NCBI GenBank assembly: GCA_963717765.1
Contig: CAVQWX010000007.1
Span: forward strand, 124,001-188,000
Direction: 5' to 3'
DNA: 64,000 bases
From: JACDER01 sp963717765
Lineage (GTDB): Bacteria > Actinomycetota > Thermoleophilia > Gaiellales > Gaiellaceae
Both the position numbers and the translations under genes were made by a program. Below, piece after piece: positions 56,449 through 64,000 of this stretch. The notes beneath the pieces are model-generated. The model searched no databases. It saw only the letters and a program-made list of their open reading frames with translations, and was not told where the DNA came from. Numbering within the stretch: the first letter of the stretch is position 1; every line of letters begins with the position of its first letter.

Positions 56449-57414
56449 ATGGCAACTCGCACCATGAGCCCCACGGAACTGCAGACGAGGATCGTCCACG
56501 AGGAGGTCGACGACCTCCGCGGCGTCTTCGTCATCGAGCCGCTCGACCGCGGCTTCGGCTACACGTTCGGCAATTCGCTGCGCCGCGTGCTGCTCTCCTC
56601 GCTCGAGGGCGCGGCGGTGACCTCGGTGAAGATCGAGGGCGTCGCGCACGAGTTCACGACGCTTCCGGGCGTCCAGGAGGACGTGACCGACATCATCCTC
56701 AACCTCAAGAACCTGATCTGCACCCTGCACGGCGAGGCGCCCGAGATCGAGGTCTACCTCTCGAAGAAGGGCCCGGGCACCGTGACGGCCGCCGACATCG
56801 AGGCCCCGGCCGACCTCGAGATTCTCAATCCGGATCTCGAGATCGCCCATCTCTCCGGCAAGGGCAAGTTCGAGATCGTGCTGACGATCGGCCGCGGCCG
56901 GGGGTACATGCCGGCCGAGCTGAACCGCGGCGAGCAGCACACGATCGGCGTCATTCCGGTCGACTCGATCTTCTCGCCCGTCCGCCGGGTCGCCTACGAG
57001 GTCGAGGCCGCCCGCGTCGGGCAGCGCACCGACTACGACAAGCTTCGCTTCGACATCACGACCGATGGCTCGGTCAACCCGAAGGACGCAGTGGCCGCGG
57101 CGGCCGAGATCCTCATCCGCCAGCTCGCGATCTTCACCGACCTGGAGAAGATCGAGGGCTTCGGCGAGGCCGCTCAGGAGGTCGCAGAGGCGCCGGCGAC
57201 GCACGCGATGGAGAACTTCCCCATCGAGGAGCTCGAGCTCGGCGTCCGCTCCTACAACTGCCTCAAGCGCGTCGGGATCGAGACGATCGGCGAGCTCGTG
57301 TCAAAGAGTGAGAACGAGCTGGCGGCGATCCCCAACTTCGGTCGCAAGTCGATCGAGGAAGTGAAGGAGACGCTCGCCACGCACGGTCTGAACCTCCGGG
57401 GAGACGAGGGATAG
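56449..57414 (+). CDS. rpoA: RNA polymerase subunit alpha
   Basis: 321 residues. The N-terminal dimer domain (PLDRGFGYTFGNSLRRVLLSSLEGAAVTSVKI) is joined by a linker to the C-terminal domain (EELELGVRSYNCLKRVGIETIGELVSKSENELAAIPNFGRKSIEEV). The ATG has GGAAAGGGAACG upstream. Links transcription and translation genes in one operon. Confidence 0.98.
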   Translation: MATRTMSPTELQTRIVHEEVDDLRGVFVIEPLDRGFGYTFGNSLRRVLLSSLEGAAVTSVKIEGVAHEFTTLPGVQEDVTDIILNLKNLICTLHGEAPEIEVYLSKKGPGTVTAADIEAPADLEILNPDLEIAHLSGKGKFEIVLTIGRGRGYMPAELNRGEQHTIGVIPVDSIFSPVRRVAYEVEAARVGQRTDYDKLRFDITTDGSVNPKDAVAAAAEILIRQLAIFTDLEKIEGFGEAAQEVAEAPATHAMENFPIEELELGVRSYNCLKRVGIETIGELVSKSENELAAIPNFGRKSIEEVKETLATHGLNLRGDEG

Positions 57415-57417
57415 TTG

Positions 57418-57585
57418 ATGGCGGCCCCCTCCCGCCTGTCTCGCACGCGCCAGGGCGCTGCATCGCTCGCTCTCGCGGCGTCCTCAGTCGCGCCCGTAGC
57501 CTACGGCTACGAACGCTCCCTGCGTCCTTGCGAGAGCGGCGATTCGCGGCTGGCGCGCGCGATCCAGTCGAGAGGTGACCGCTGA
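57418..57585 (+). CDS. Bridging mini-ORF between rpoA and rplQ (55 codons), repeat-derived
   Basis: ATG starts 3 nt after the rpoA stop; TGA ends 1 nt before the rplQ GTG, so the fit is close but not overlapping. The peptide opens MAAPSRLSRTRQGAASLALA, contains ASSVAPVAYGYERSLRPC and ends in RGDR. It matches the mini-ORF before rpsK along its length. Nested inverted pairs fold it: CGCGCCAG/CTGGCGCG, CTCTCGC/GCGAGAG, CGTAGCC/GGCTACG. Confidence 0.4.
   Translation: MAAPSRLSRTRQGAASLALAASSVAPVAYGYERSLRPCESGDSRLARAIQSRGDR
57418..57585 (+). repeat. Junction repeat, copy 3
   Basis: The most regular member: three nested stems over about 112 nt, flanked by GATGGCGGCCCCCTC on the left and AGAGGTGACCGCTGA on the right. 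The right end supplies the AGAGGTGA ribosome site of rplQ. Confidence 0.82.
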
Positions 57586-57586
57586 C

Positions 57587-57949
57587 GTGCGCCACCAGCG
57601 CTCGGGAAAGAAGCTCGGCCGCGACTCCGCGCACCGCAGGGCGCTGTACGCGAACCTCGCCGGTGCGCTCATCGAGCACGGCCGGGTCAGGACGACCGTG
57701 GCGAAAGCCAAGGCCGTCCGCCCGATCGCGGAGCAGATGATCACGCTGGGGAGGCGGGGAGACCTGCACGCGCGCCGTCAGGCCCTCGCCTACCTCCGCT
57801 CGCAGGACGTCGTCCACAAGCTCTTCTCGGACGTGGGTCCCCGGTTCGCCGATCGGCCGGGCGGCTACTCGCGCATCGTCAAGATCGGTCCGCGCCAGGG
57901 GGATGCCGCCGAGATGGCGTACCTCGAGCTCGTCGACTACACGCCGTAG
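57587..57949 (+). CDS. rplQ: 50S ribosomal protein L17
   Basis: 120 residues from GTG (VRHQRSGKKLGRDSAHRRALYANLAGALIEHGR); a GTG 12 nt earlier would add four residues not seen in the family. Ends GDAAEMAYLELVDYTP. Last gene of the translation operon. Confidence 0.96.
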   Translation: MRHQRSGKKLGRDSAHRRALYANLAGALIEHGRVRTTVAKAKAVRPIAEQMITLGRRGDLHARRQALAYLRSQDVVHKLFSDVGPRFADRPGGYSRIVKIGPRQGDAAEMAYLELVDYTP

Positions 57950-57968
57950 AACGCGCCATAGTGGGTCC

Positions 57969-59306
57969 GTGAAGGCGCTCGCAACGGGCCTGGCGGTCGC
58001 GGCTGTCGGCGTCGGGATCTTCTGGGACGGCGGGTTCGACGCCACCCCGCAATGGGCGTTCGCCGCCACAGCGGTGGTCGCCGGACTGGCCGCTCTGGCC
58101 GTGCGCCGTGCGGCCTGGAGCGTGCCGGTCATCGTCCTGCTGGCGATCGCGGCGCTGCAGGCGCTTTCGGCCGCCTGGGCGATCGTTCCGGTTGCGGACA
58201 CCCTGCGCGCCGCGGCGCTGACGGCGGGGTACGCCGCCCTCGTGCTTGCGGGGTCGGGGCAGGCCGCGGGGCGGGTGGCCGTGCTGCTGGCGGGAGCGGC
58301 GGGCATCACCGGCCTGATGGGGCTTGTGTCGGCCTCGCTCTACTCCAGCGTCTATGCAGAGCGGATCGAGGGCGGCTGGCGGCCCGAAGGGCCGTTCGGA
58401 TATCCGCCTTCGCTTGCGCTCGTGCAGGTGTTCGCGCTTCCGGCAGTGGTGACGGCGATGGTGCGTGCGCGGCCCGGCGTGGCGGCGCTCGCGGCCATCG
58501 GGGCCGCTACCTCGGGCGGTGTGCTCGTCCTCGTTACGAACCGCTTCACCCTCGCGCTGGCGATTGTCGTCCTGGGGATCGGAGTGGCGCTTTCGAGGCG
58601 ACGCCTCGTCGCCGGCTCGGCTGCGGCGTTCGTGGCCGTGGCAGCCGTTGCCTTCCGCCTGCTGCTCGGCGGCTTCACGTCACGCTTCTCGCAGGCAGGA
58701 CCGGGGGCCGCACTTGCCGTCCTTGCGCTCCTCGCCGCGCTCGCGCTCCTCTGGATGCTTGTTCGGCAGCGAATCGGCGCTACGGACCTGGACCGAAGGC
58801 TCGGCGCTCGCCCGGCGCTCGCCGCGGGCATTGTCATCGTCGCGATCGCCGTTCTCGCCGGGTTGTTCAGCACCGGCGCGCTGAGCGCCAGGCGGTTCAA
58901 CTCACACCAAGGGTTCACGCACGGACGCACGTGGATGTGGAGCGCGGCGTACCGGACAGCGCTCGTGCGCCCCGGGCAGGGCTTCGGGGCGGCGTCCTTC
59001 TTTCGGGCCACCCTGTCGCGCCAGCCGGGCCACGGACGCGTAACGCGCTTCGCGCACGATCTCCCGCTCGAGCAATGGGTCGAGACCGGAATCGCCGGCC
59101 TGCTGCTCGCCCTCGCCTTCTACGTTGTTTGTGCGCGCGCGCTCTGGCGCGCACGCGGCTCACCGGCGCTCTGGCTGCTCGGCCCGGCGGTCGCCGTGTT
59201 CCTGCTCGCGAACCTGGTCGACTGGCCATGGCATCTCGCCGGCGTCGGCGCGCTCTTCGCCGTCGCGCTCGGCTCGGTCACTGCAGCTCGAGCTCCCCGA
59301 CCCTGA
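57969..59306 (+). CDS. O-antigen-ligase-like polytopic membrane protein
   Basis: 445 residues from GTG, with about ten hydrophobic segments. The segment RFNSHQGFTHGRTWMW and RFAHDLPLEQWVETGIAGLLLAL matches the Wzy_C/WaaL pattern (H-N-x-L...E-x-G-x-x-G), with HD in place of HN. Such proteins transfer or polymerise lipid-linked glycans at the outer face. It begins 19 nt after rplQ and may be read through from it. Function is inferred from a weak but typical motif. Confidence 0.65.
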   Translation: MKALATGLAVAAVGVGIFWDGGFDATPQWAFAATAVVAGLAALAVRRAAWSVPVIVLLAIAALQALSAAWAIVPVADTLRAAALTAGYAALVLAGSGQAAGRVAVLLAGAAGITGLMGLVSASLYSSVYAERIEGGWRPEGPFGYPPSLALVQVFALPAVVTAMVRARPGVAALAAIGAATSGGVLVLVTNRFTLALAIVVLGIGVALSRRRLVAGSAAAFVAVAAVAFRLLLGGFTSRFSQAGPGAALAVLALLAALALLWMLVRQRIGATDLDRRLGARPALAAGIVIVAIAVLAGLFSTGALSARRFNSHQGFTHGRTWMWSAAYRTALVRPGQGFGAASFFRATLSRQPGHGRVTRFAHDLPLEQWVETGIAGLLLALAFYVVCARALWRARGSPALWLLGPAVAVFLLANLVDWPWHLAGVGALFAVALGSVTAARAPRP

Positions 59307-59574
59307 AGCCCAGCGGCAGCTTCTCGTCCTCGGCCGCAGCGTAGATCCGGATTCGACGGATGTCTGTCTCCCGGACGGCGACGACCTCCGGCTCCGGGTC
59401 GCCGATGTCGCAGACGACGAACGGCGGGTAGGACTGGACAGCGCGAGGCTCGAGCGTCCGGCCGTCGTTGGTCTCGATCTCGACCACCGCGTGCCTGTCC
59501 GCCGGGGTGGCCGAGCCGACGCGCGCATACAGGTCGTGGATATAGCTCCAAAGTCCTTCGCGCGTGCCGGCCAA
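59278..59574 (-). CDS. Hypothetical protein
   Basis: 98 residues from TTG. The sequence (DLYARVGSATPADRHAVVEIETNDGRTLEPRAV, FVVCDIGDPEPEVVAVRETDIRRIRIY) looks like a compact beta-rich domain. No family recognised. It overlaps the end of the ligase-like gene by 29 nt and is divergent from the NfeD-like gene. The start is uncertain. Confidence 0.5.
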   Translation of the reverse strand: MAGTREGLWSYIHDLYARVGSATPADRHAVVEIETNDGRTLEPRAVQSYPPFVVCDIGDPEPEVVAVRETDIRRIRIYAAAEDEKLPLGFRVGELELQ

Positions 59575-59594
59575 ATCGCGGTGATGCTACCGGC

Positions 59595-59909
59595 GTGGCC
59601 GCAATCGTCGCGATCCTGCTCGCCATCTTCGTTCTCCCCTCACCCTGGGGGCTCGTGGCCATCGTCGCCGGCATCACGATCGAGCTGGGCGAGAGCTGGT
59701 TCTGGATCCGGTTCACGCGTCGTCGGCGACCCGTCACCGGCGCCGAAGGGCTGATCGGGCAGGACGCGGTCGTGATCGAGGCCTGCCGGCCGGACGGTCG
59801 CGTGCGCGTCCACGGCGAGCTCTGGCGCGCTCGCTGCGCGAGGGGAGCGGGCGTCGGCGAGCACGTCCGCGTCACGCGGGTGGACGATCTCACCCTCGAG
59901 GTCGGATGA
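59595..59909 (+). CDS. NfeD-like membrane protein with OB-type C-terminal domain
   Basis: 104 residues from GTG: one or two membrane segments (IVAILLAIFVLPSPWGLVAIVAG), then GAEGLIGQDAVVIEACRPDGRVRVHGELWRARC, the short beta-barrel of NfeD C-terminal domains. These partner with stomatin-like proteins in membrane quality control. Stop overlaps truA as ATGA. Confidence 0.75.
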   Translation: MAAIVAILLAIFVLPSPWGLVAIVAGITIELGESWFWIRFTRRRRPVTGAEGLIGQDAVVIEACRPDGRVRVHGELWRARCARGAGVGEHVRVTRVDDLTLEVG

Positions 59910-60622
59910 GGCTCAGACTGACCCTCGAGTACGACGGGACCGACTTCTCCGGGTGGGCGTCCCAGCCGGGCCTGCGGACGGTGGGGGACGAGCTGGGCCG
60001 CGCGCTTGCCGAGGTCTTTCCCGCCGTGGGACGGCTCGCGGTCGCGGGCCGGACGGACGCGGGAGTGCACGCGCTCGGCCAGGTGGCGAGCGTCGAGGTC
60101 CAGGGAGGACCTCCGCCCGACCATGCTGCCGAGGCGCTCAACACCGTCCTCCCACACGACGTGTCGGTGCTCGGCGTCGAAGAAGCCGCAGAGGACTTCC
60201 ACGCCCGGCACTCGGCCCGCGCGCGGAGCTATCGCTACCGCATCTCGCGTCGGCGCACGCCCTCTCCCTTCGAATACCGGCGCAGCTACTGGTATCCGCG
60301 CCGGCTGGACGAGGAGAAGCTCGCGGATTCGGCGGACGCGCTCCTCGGCAGACACGACTTCCGCGCGTTCACGCCGACCGAGACGCAGCACGAGACGTTC
60401 GACCGCGTCATCCTCGCGGCGGCGTGGCACCGGCGTGGGGACGTGCTCGAGCTCGAGATCACGGCCGACAGCTTCCTGCGCCACATGGTGCGGACGCTGG
60501 TCGGGACGATGCTGGAGCGGACGCCGGAAGAAGTGGAGGCGCTACTGACGGGGCGGCCTCGAAGCGACGCAGGCCCCACAGCGCCGCCGTGGGGCCTGTA
60601 CCTCGAAAGGGTCAGCTACTAG
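59906..60622 (+). CDS. truA: tRNA pseudouridine(38-40) synthase TruA
   Basis: 238 residues. YDGTDFSGWASQPGLRTV opens the fold, the catalytic Asp51 is in GRTDAGVHALGQV, and RSYRYRISRRRTPSPFE and DSFLRHMVRTLVGTM follow. Modifies the tRNA anticodon stem. Coupled to the NfeD-like gene; the stop shares a CTAG with a convergent gene. Confidence 0.95.
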   Translation: MRLRLTLEYDGTDFSGWASQPGLRTVGDELGRALAEVFPAVGRLAVAGRTDAGVHALGQVASVEVQGGPPPDHAAEALNTVLPHDVSVLGVEEAAEDFHARHSARARSYRYRISRRRTPSPFEYRRSYWYPRRLDEEKLADSADALLGRHDFRAFTPTETQHETFDRVILAAAWHRRGDVLELEITADSFLRHMVRTLVGTMLERTPEEVEALLTGRPRSDAGPTAPPWGLYLERVSY

Positions 60623-61065
60623 AACGTCTTGTACGTCCCAGGCGTGGTGATGGTGAAGCCGTGGTGAGACTTGTTGATGCAGGTAGCGGTCGAGGTCGTG
60701 AACGCGCACGACATCCCGCCGCCCCTCCACGCGGTACGCGCCTTTTGCACCTTCGTGTGTGCCGGATCGGCAAATGGCCCGGCATCGCCTGAACAGGGCT
60801 GGACCTTCGCCTTGCCGCGCGCGTTGAACTCGAGCCAGCCCCCCGTGGGGTCGCCGATCCTGCACTTCTTCGTCGGCTTCGGCTTCAGGTGGCCGTTCTT
60901 GATCCCGCACACGACGAAGCCCCGTGCGCCGGTGCCCCACATGCAGTAGATCTTTCCGTTCTGGGTCTTGAAGAAGCCGCTGCTCTTGGCGGCTGCTCCC
61001 GTTGCCGTGCCTGCCGCCAGCGCCACTGCGGCGAGGCCCACTGTGATGAAGGAGAGAATTCGCAT
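60619..61065 (-). CDS. Secreted small protein of unknown function
   Basis: 148 residues with a signal peptide (ITVGLAAVALAAGTATGAAA) and six cysteines in the mature part (YCMWG, VVCGIK, KKCRIG, QPCSG, MSCAF, ATCIN), probably three disulfides. The pattern FFKTQNGKIYCMW suggests a compact extracellular domain; no family name can be given. It is convergent with truA. Confidence 0.6.
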   Translation of the reverse strand: MRILSFITVGLAAVALAAGTATGAAAKSSGFFKTQNGKIYCMWGTGARGFVVCGIKNGHLKPKPTKKCRIGDPTGGWLEFNARGKAKVQPCSGDAGPFADPAHTKVQKARTAWRGGGMSCAFTTSTATCINKSHHGFTITTPGTYKTF

Positions 61066-61109
61066 TTGCGATTCCTAACACACTTTCGCCGGTCGTTAGC
61101 ATCGGAGCG

Positions 61110-63125
61110 ATGGCCTCCAAAACGAAAACTCCGGCCGATCGAGCGTCCGAGCTCCGCGAGGAGCTCGACCACCACCTCTACCGCTACCACGTCCTCGACG
61201 ACCCGGAGATCTCGGACGCAGACTACGACCGTCTCTTCGACGAGCTGCTCGCGCTCGAGGAGGAGCATCCCGAGCTCCGCGACTCGAGCTCTCCGACGCA
61301 GCGCGTGGGAGCGCCCGTTTCGGACCGCTTCCAGAAGGTGCAGCACCTGGAGCCGATGGGCTCGCTCGAGAAAGTGACGACCGACGAGGCGCTCGCCAAG
61401 TGGGGCGAGGACGTGCGCAAGCGCCTCGAGTCGGATGAGCCTGTCGCTTACGTGCTCGAGCCGAAGATCGACGGGCTGGCGATCAACCTCACGTACGAAG
61501 GCGGCGTCCTGGTGCGCGGCGCGACGCGGGGGGACGGGATTCAGGGCGAGGACGTGACGGTCAACCTGCGGACGATCCCGACTATCCCCTTGCGCATGCG
61601 TGGCGACGCGCCGCCTCCGCTCCTCGAGGTGCGCGGCGAGGTCTACATGCCGCTCTCGGGCTTCCGGGAGCTGAACGAGCGGCTCGCCGGGACGAAGCAA
61701 AAGGTGGCGCCGAACCCGCGGAACGCGGCAGCCGGGTCGCTTCGGCAGAAGGACTCATCGATCACCGCATCGCGCCCGTTGGCCGTGTGGGTGTACGGAG
61801 TCGGCGCGGCCGAAGGGCTCACGCGCGAGTCGCACTGGGAGACGCTGCAAGCGCTGCGCGAGCGCGGCTTCCGCACGAATCCGTTCGCCGAGCGGCACGA
61901 ATCGCTCGAGGCGGTCGCAGCTGCCTGCCGCGAATGGGAGACGCGGCGCGTCGAGCTCGACTACGAGATCGACGGCATCGTGATCAAGGTCGACTCCCTC
62001 GACCAGCAGCGCCGGCTCGGCGCGCTGCACGGCCGGCCGCGCTGGGCCCGCGCGTTCAAGTGGGCGCCGCTGACTGCCCAGACCAGGCTGAACAAGATCA
62101 GCATCCGCGTCGGCCGGACGGGCGCGCTCAATCCGTGGGGACAGCTCGAGCCCGTGGTCGTCGGCGGAGTCACGGTCTCGAACGCGACCTTGCACAACGA
62201 GGACGACATCAACCGCAAGGACATCCGCGAGGGCGACACGGTGATCGTGCAGCGGGCGGGCGACGTGATCCCGCAGGTCGTCGGCCCCGTCCTCCCGCAC
62301 GCCAAGGGTTCGAAGCGTTTCCGCATGCCCGCGCGCTGCCCCCTGTGCGACGCCGAGATCGTCAAGCCCGAGGGCGAGGTCATGCACCGCTGCCCCAACC
62401 GGGCATGTCCGTCCCGGGGCCTGGAGACGCTCATCCACTGGGTCCAGGCCGCAATGGACATCGAAGGTGTGGGCGAGCAGTTCGTGCGGCGGCTCTGGGA
62501 CGAAGGCCTTCTCCGCTCGATGCCCGATCTCTACCGCCTCACGGCGGAACAGCTCATGGAGTTGGACGGCTACGCCGAGATCTCGGCGCGCAACGCGATC
62601 GAGTCGATTGCGCTCTCCAAGGAGCGCCCCTTCCACCGCGTCCTTTTCGGCCTGAACATCCCCAAGGTCGGCTGGGTGATGGCCGAGAACCTCGCCCGCC
62701 ACTTCGAGACCGTCGACCGGCTGATGGAGGCGACGCAGGAGGAGCTCGTGGAGGTCGACGGGATCGGGCCGGACCGCGCCGAGCTCATCGCCGAGTGGTT
62801 CGAGGACGAGGAGAACCGGGCGCTGATCGCGGAGCTGCGCGGGCTTGGCCTGCGCTTCGAGGCCGGGGACGAGGCCAAGCCGGTCGACGGGCCGCTGACC
62901 GGCAACACGTACGTCATCACCGGCACGCTCGAGGGCTTCACCCGTGACGAGGCGGGCGCGGCGCTCGAGGCGCTCGGCGCCAAGATCACGAATTCGGTAT
63001 CGAGCAAGACGACCGCGCTGATCGCGGGTGAGAGCCCCGGGTCGAAATTGCAGAAGGCGCAACGGGCCGGCGTCGAGGTGCTCGACGAGGCGGGTCTCGT
63101 GAAGCTACTTCGCGGCGGCGGCTAG
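61110..63125 (+). CDS. ligA: NAD-dependent DNA ligase
   Basis: 671 residues. The adenylated Lys119 is in EPKIDGLAINL; an OB fold follows, then the zinc finger CPLCDAEIV...MHRCPNRACPS near residues 410-435, helix-hairpin-helix repeats (EGVGEQF, DGIGPDRAELI) and a C-terminal BRCT domain (GNTYVITGTLEGFTRDEAGA). Full length. Seals Okazaki fragments. Its last 21 nt overlap the convergent dacB. Confidence 0.97.
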   Translation: MASKTKTPADRASELREELDHHLYRYHVLDDPEISDADYDRLFDELLALEEEHPELRDSSSPTQRVGAPVSDRFQKVQHLEPMGSLEKVTTDEALAKWGEDVRKRLESDEPVAYVLEPKIDGLAINLTYEGGVLVRGATRGDGIQGEDVTVNLRTIPTIPLRMRGDAPPPLLEVRGEVYMPLSGFRELNERLAGTKQKVAPNPRNAAAGSLRQKDSSITASRPLAVWVYGVGAAEGLTRESHWETLQALRERGFRTNPFAERHESLEAVAAACREWETRRVELDYEIDGIVIKVDSLDQQRRLGALHGRPRWARAFKWAPLTAQTRLNKISIRVGRTGALNPWGQLEPVVVGGVTVSNATLHNEDDINRKDIREGDTVIVQRAGDVIPQVVGPVLPHAKGSKRFRMPARCPLCDAEIVKPEGEVMHRCPNRACPSRGLETLIHWVQAAMDIEGVGEQFVRRLWDEGLLRSMPDLYRLTAEQLMELDGYAEISARNAIESIALSKERPFHRVLFGLNIPKVGWVMAENLARHFETVDRLMEATQEELVEVDGIGPDRAELIAEWFEDEENRALIAELRGLGLRFEAGDEAKPVDGPLTGNTYVITGTLEGFTRDEAGAALEALGAKITNSVSSKTTALIAGESPGSKLQKAQRAGVEVLDEAGLVKLLRGGG

Positions 63126-64000
63126 CACCTGCACGAAGCGGTCCTCCGCCTCCTTCGCGTACCAGGACGCCAGCGGGAATCCGTTGTGCAGGATCGCGAA
63201 GGCGTAGCGTCCTTTCACGAAGCCGGTGAGTGCCGAGGCTTCGTCCGTCGTCCCGGTCTTCGCCAGCACGCGCCCGCGCGTGGAGAGCCCGAGCAACCGG
63301 TTGCGCAGCGTCCCCGTCCGCCCGGCGACGGCGAGCGCGGCCTCGAGCGGCTTGCGGACGGCCGAATCGGACCAGGCGGACTGGAGGATCGCGACGAGCG
63401 CGCCGACCGTGAGCCGGTCCTTCGAGGAGAGGCCCGAGCCGTCGACGATGCGGACGCCCACCATGGGCACGCCCGCCTCGGTCAGAACTTTCCGCACGAC
63501 CGCTGCTCCGCCGGCTGACGTGCCGTGCCCCTGCGTCGCGCCGAGCTGCTTGAGGACGAGCTCGGCGGTGAAGTTGTCGCTCCAGCTGTCCATGTACCGG
63601 AGGATCTTCCAGAGCGGCGCGGAGGTGACGTGCGCGACCGGGACCGACGGCTCCGTTGCGACACCCTGCTTCGACTTCCCGGCAACGGTGACTCCCGCGC
63701 CCTTGAGCGCCTGCTTGAAGAGTGCGGCCGCGGCGAGCGCCGGACGGCTCGAAAGCTGGCCTTTGAAGACGCAGCGGTCGACCGTCAGCGCGGAGAGGGG
63801 CGGCGACTCGCCGCCGTAGAAGTACGACTTCCAGCCCCAGACGCCGCGCTTGGAGTCGAAGAAGCTCTCGTCGCCGACGATCGAGCCCGTGATCCGGCGG
63901 ATGCCGAGCCCGCGCACCATCCAGGCCATGTGCTTGAGGTCCTGGTACGAGAGCGTCGGGTCGCCTCGGCCGCGGAGCACGAGATTCCCGCGCCAGGTCT
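63105..64000 (-). CDS. dacB: D-alanyl-D-alanine carboxypeptidase/endopeptidase, PBP4 type (N-terminus cut by window edge)
   Basis: At least 298 residues enter from the right edge with WRGNLVLRGRGDPTLS. The SDN motif is in SWSDNFTAEL and the KTG motif in LAKTGTTDEASALTGFV. The catalytic SxxK lies beyond the window. PBP4 enzymes trim or cut peptidoglycan cross-links, adding to the NlpC/P60 hydrolases at the left end. Confidence 0.92.
   Translation of the reverse strand, partial: TWRGNLVLRGRGDPTLSYQDLKHMAWMVRGLGIRRITGSIVGDESFFDSKRGVWGWKSYFYGGESPPLSALTVDRCVFKGQLSSRPALAAAALFKQALKGAGVTVAGKSKQGVATEPSVPVAHVTSAPLWKILRYMDSWSDNFTAELVLKQLGATQGHGTSAGGAAVVRKVLTEAGVPMVGVRIVDGSGLSSKDRLTVGALVAILQSAWSDSAVRKPLEAALAVAGRTGTLRNRLLGLSTRGRVLAKTGTTDEASALTGFVKGRYAFAILHNGFPLASWYAKEAEDRFVQVLAAAAK

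Noticed and set aside
58052..59344. 430-codon frame over the O-antigen-ligase-like gene
   Set aside because: Arg/Gly/Ala-rich shadow; the chosen frame has the membrane segments.

Overview
The window reads as a high-GC actinobacterial chromosome, most likely class Thermoleophilia (Gaiellales- or Solirubrobacterales-like). This is inference. The grounds are the strong GC bias with many GTG/TTG starts, the contiguous str-S10-spc-alpha ribosomal gene order, zinc-type S14 and L36, a short-LID adenylate kinase, an F420-type LLM oxidoreductase, NlpC/P60 wall hydrolases and remnants of PD40/RTX secreted proteins. No rRNA, CRISPR array, integrase or transposase is visible.

Layout. 1-8.2 kb holds accessory genes: a cut class III cyclase with an ATPase module, a membrane protein and a small zincin in one minus-strand run; an FAD oxidase; and three paralogous secreted NlpC/P60 peptidases around a membrane hydrolase. 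8.2-13.1 kb has a cupin, a broken and an intact tRNA-Tyr, an AT-richer islet of secreted and lipoprotein genes, a geranylgeranyl-reductase-like flavoprotein and tRNA-Met. 13.1-26.4 kb carries an orphan antitoxin, a frameshifted secreted gene, then rpmG-secE-nusG-rplKA, an L10 leader, rplJL, a decayed spacer, and rpoBC with a strong terminator. 26.4-36.6 kb is accessory again: a PD40/RTX remnant, VapBC, an LLM oxidoreductase, a frameshifted sialidase-like protein, a large secreted protein of unknown role, a methyltransferase/deacetylase pair, a subtilase and a CYTH protein. 36.7-57.9 kb is one long translation operon: rpsL-rpsG-fusA-tuf, the S10 and spc clusters, secY-adk-map-infA-rpmJ, and the alpha cluster to rplQ. 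58-64 kb has an O-antigen-ligase-like protein, an NfeD-like protein, truA, ligA and a cut dacB.

The genes of the big operon are packed with stop/start overlaps (ATGA, GTGA, TGATG, TAGTG), which implies translational coupling throughout.

The most interesting signal is in the junctions that are not tight. Eight gaps of about 70-240 nt (rpsJ-rplC, rplB-rpsS, rplP-rpmC, rplN-rplX, secY-adk, adk-map, rpsM-rpsK, rpoA-rplQ) are filled by palindromic, partly repetitive DNA. In each, one stop-free frame starts on or just after the upstream stop codon and ends on or next to the downstream start codon. In rplP-rpmC and rpsJ-rplC the inserted frame begins with a diverged copy of the downstream gene's own first codons. 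A tRNA-Tyr at 9.0-9.2 kb shows the same pattern of a partial 5' copy, a palindrome, then an intact gene. Four gaps share one repeat family with compensatory stem changes. I propose structured repeats that invade coupled junctions and persist only when they stay translatable. This is a hypothesis from sequence alone.
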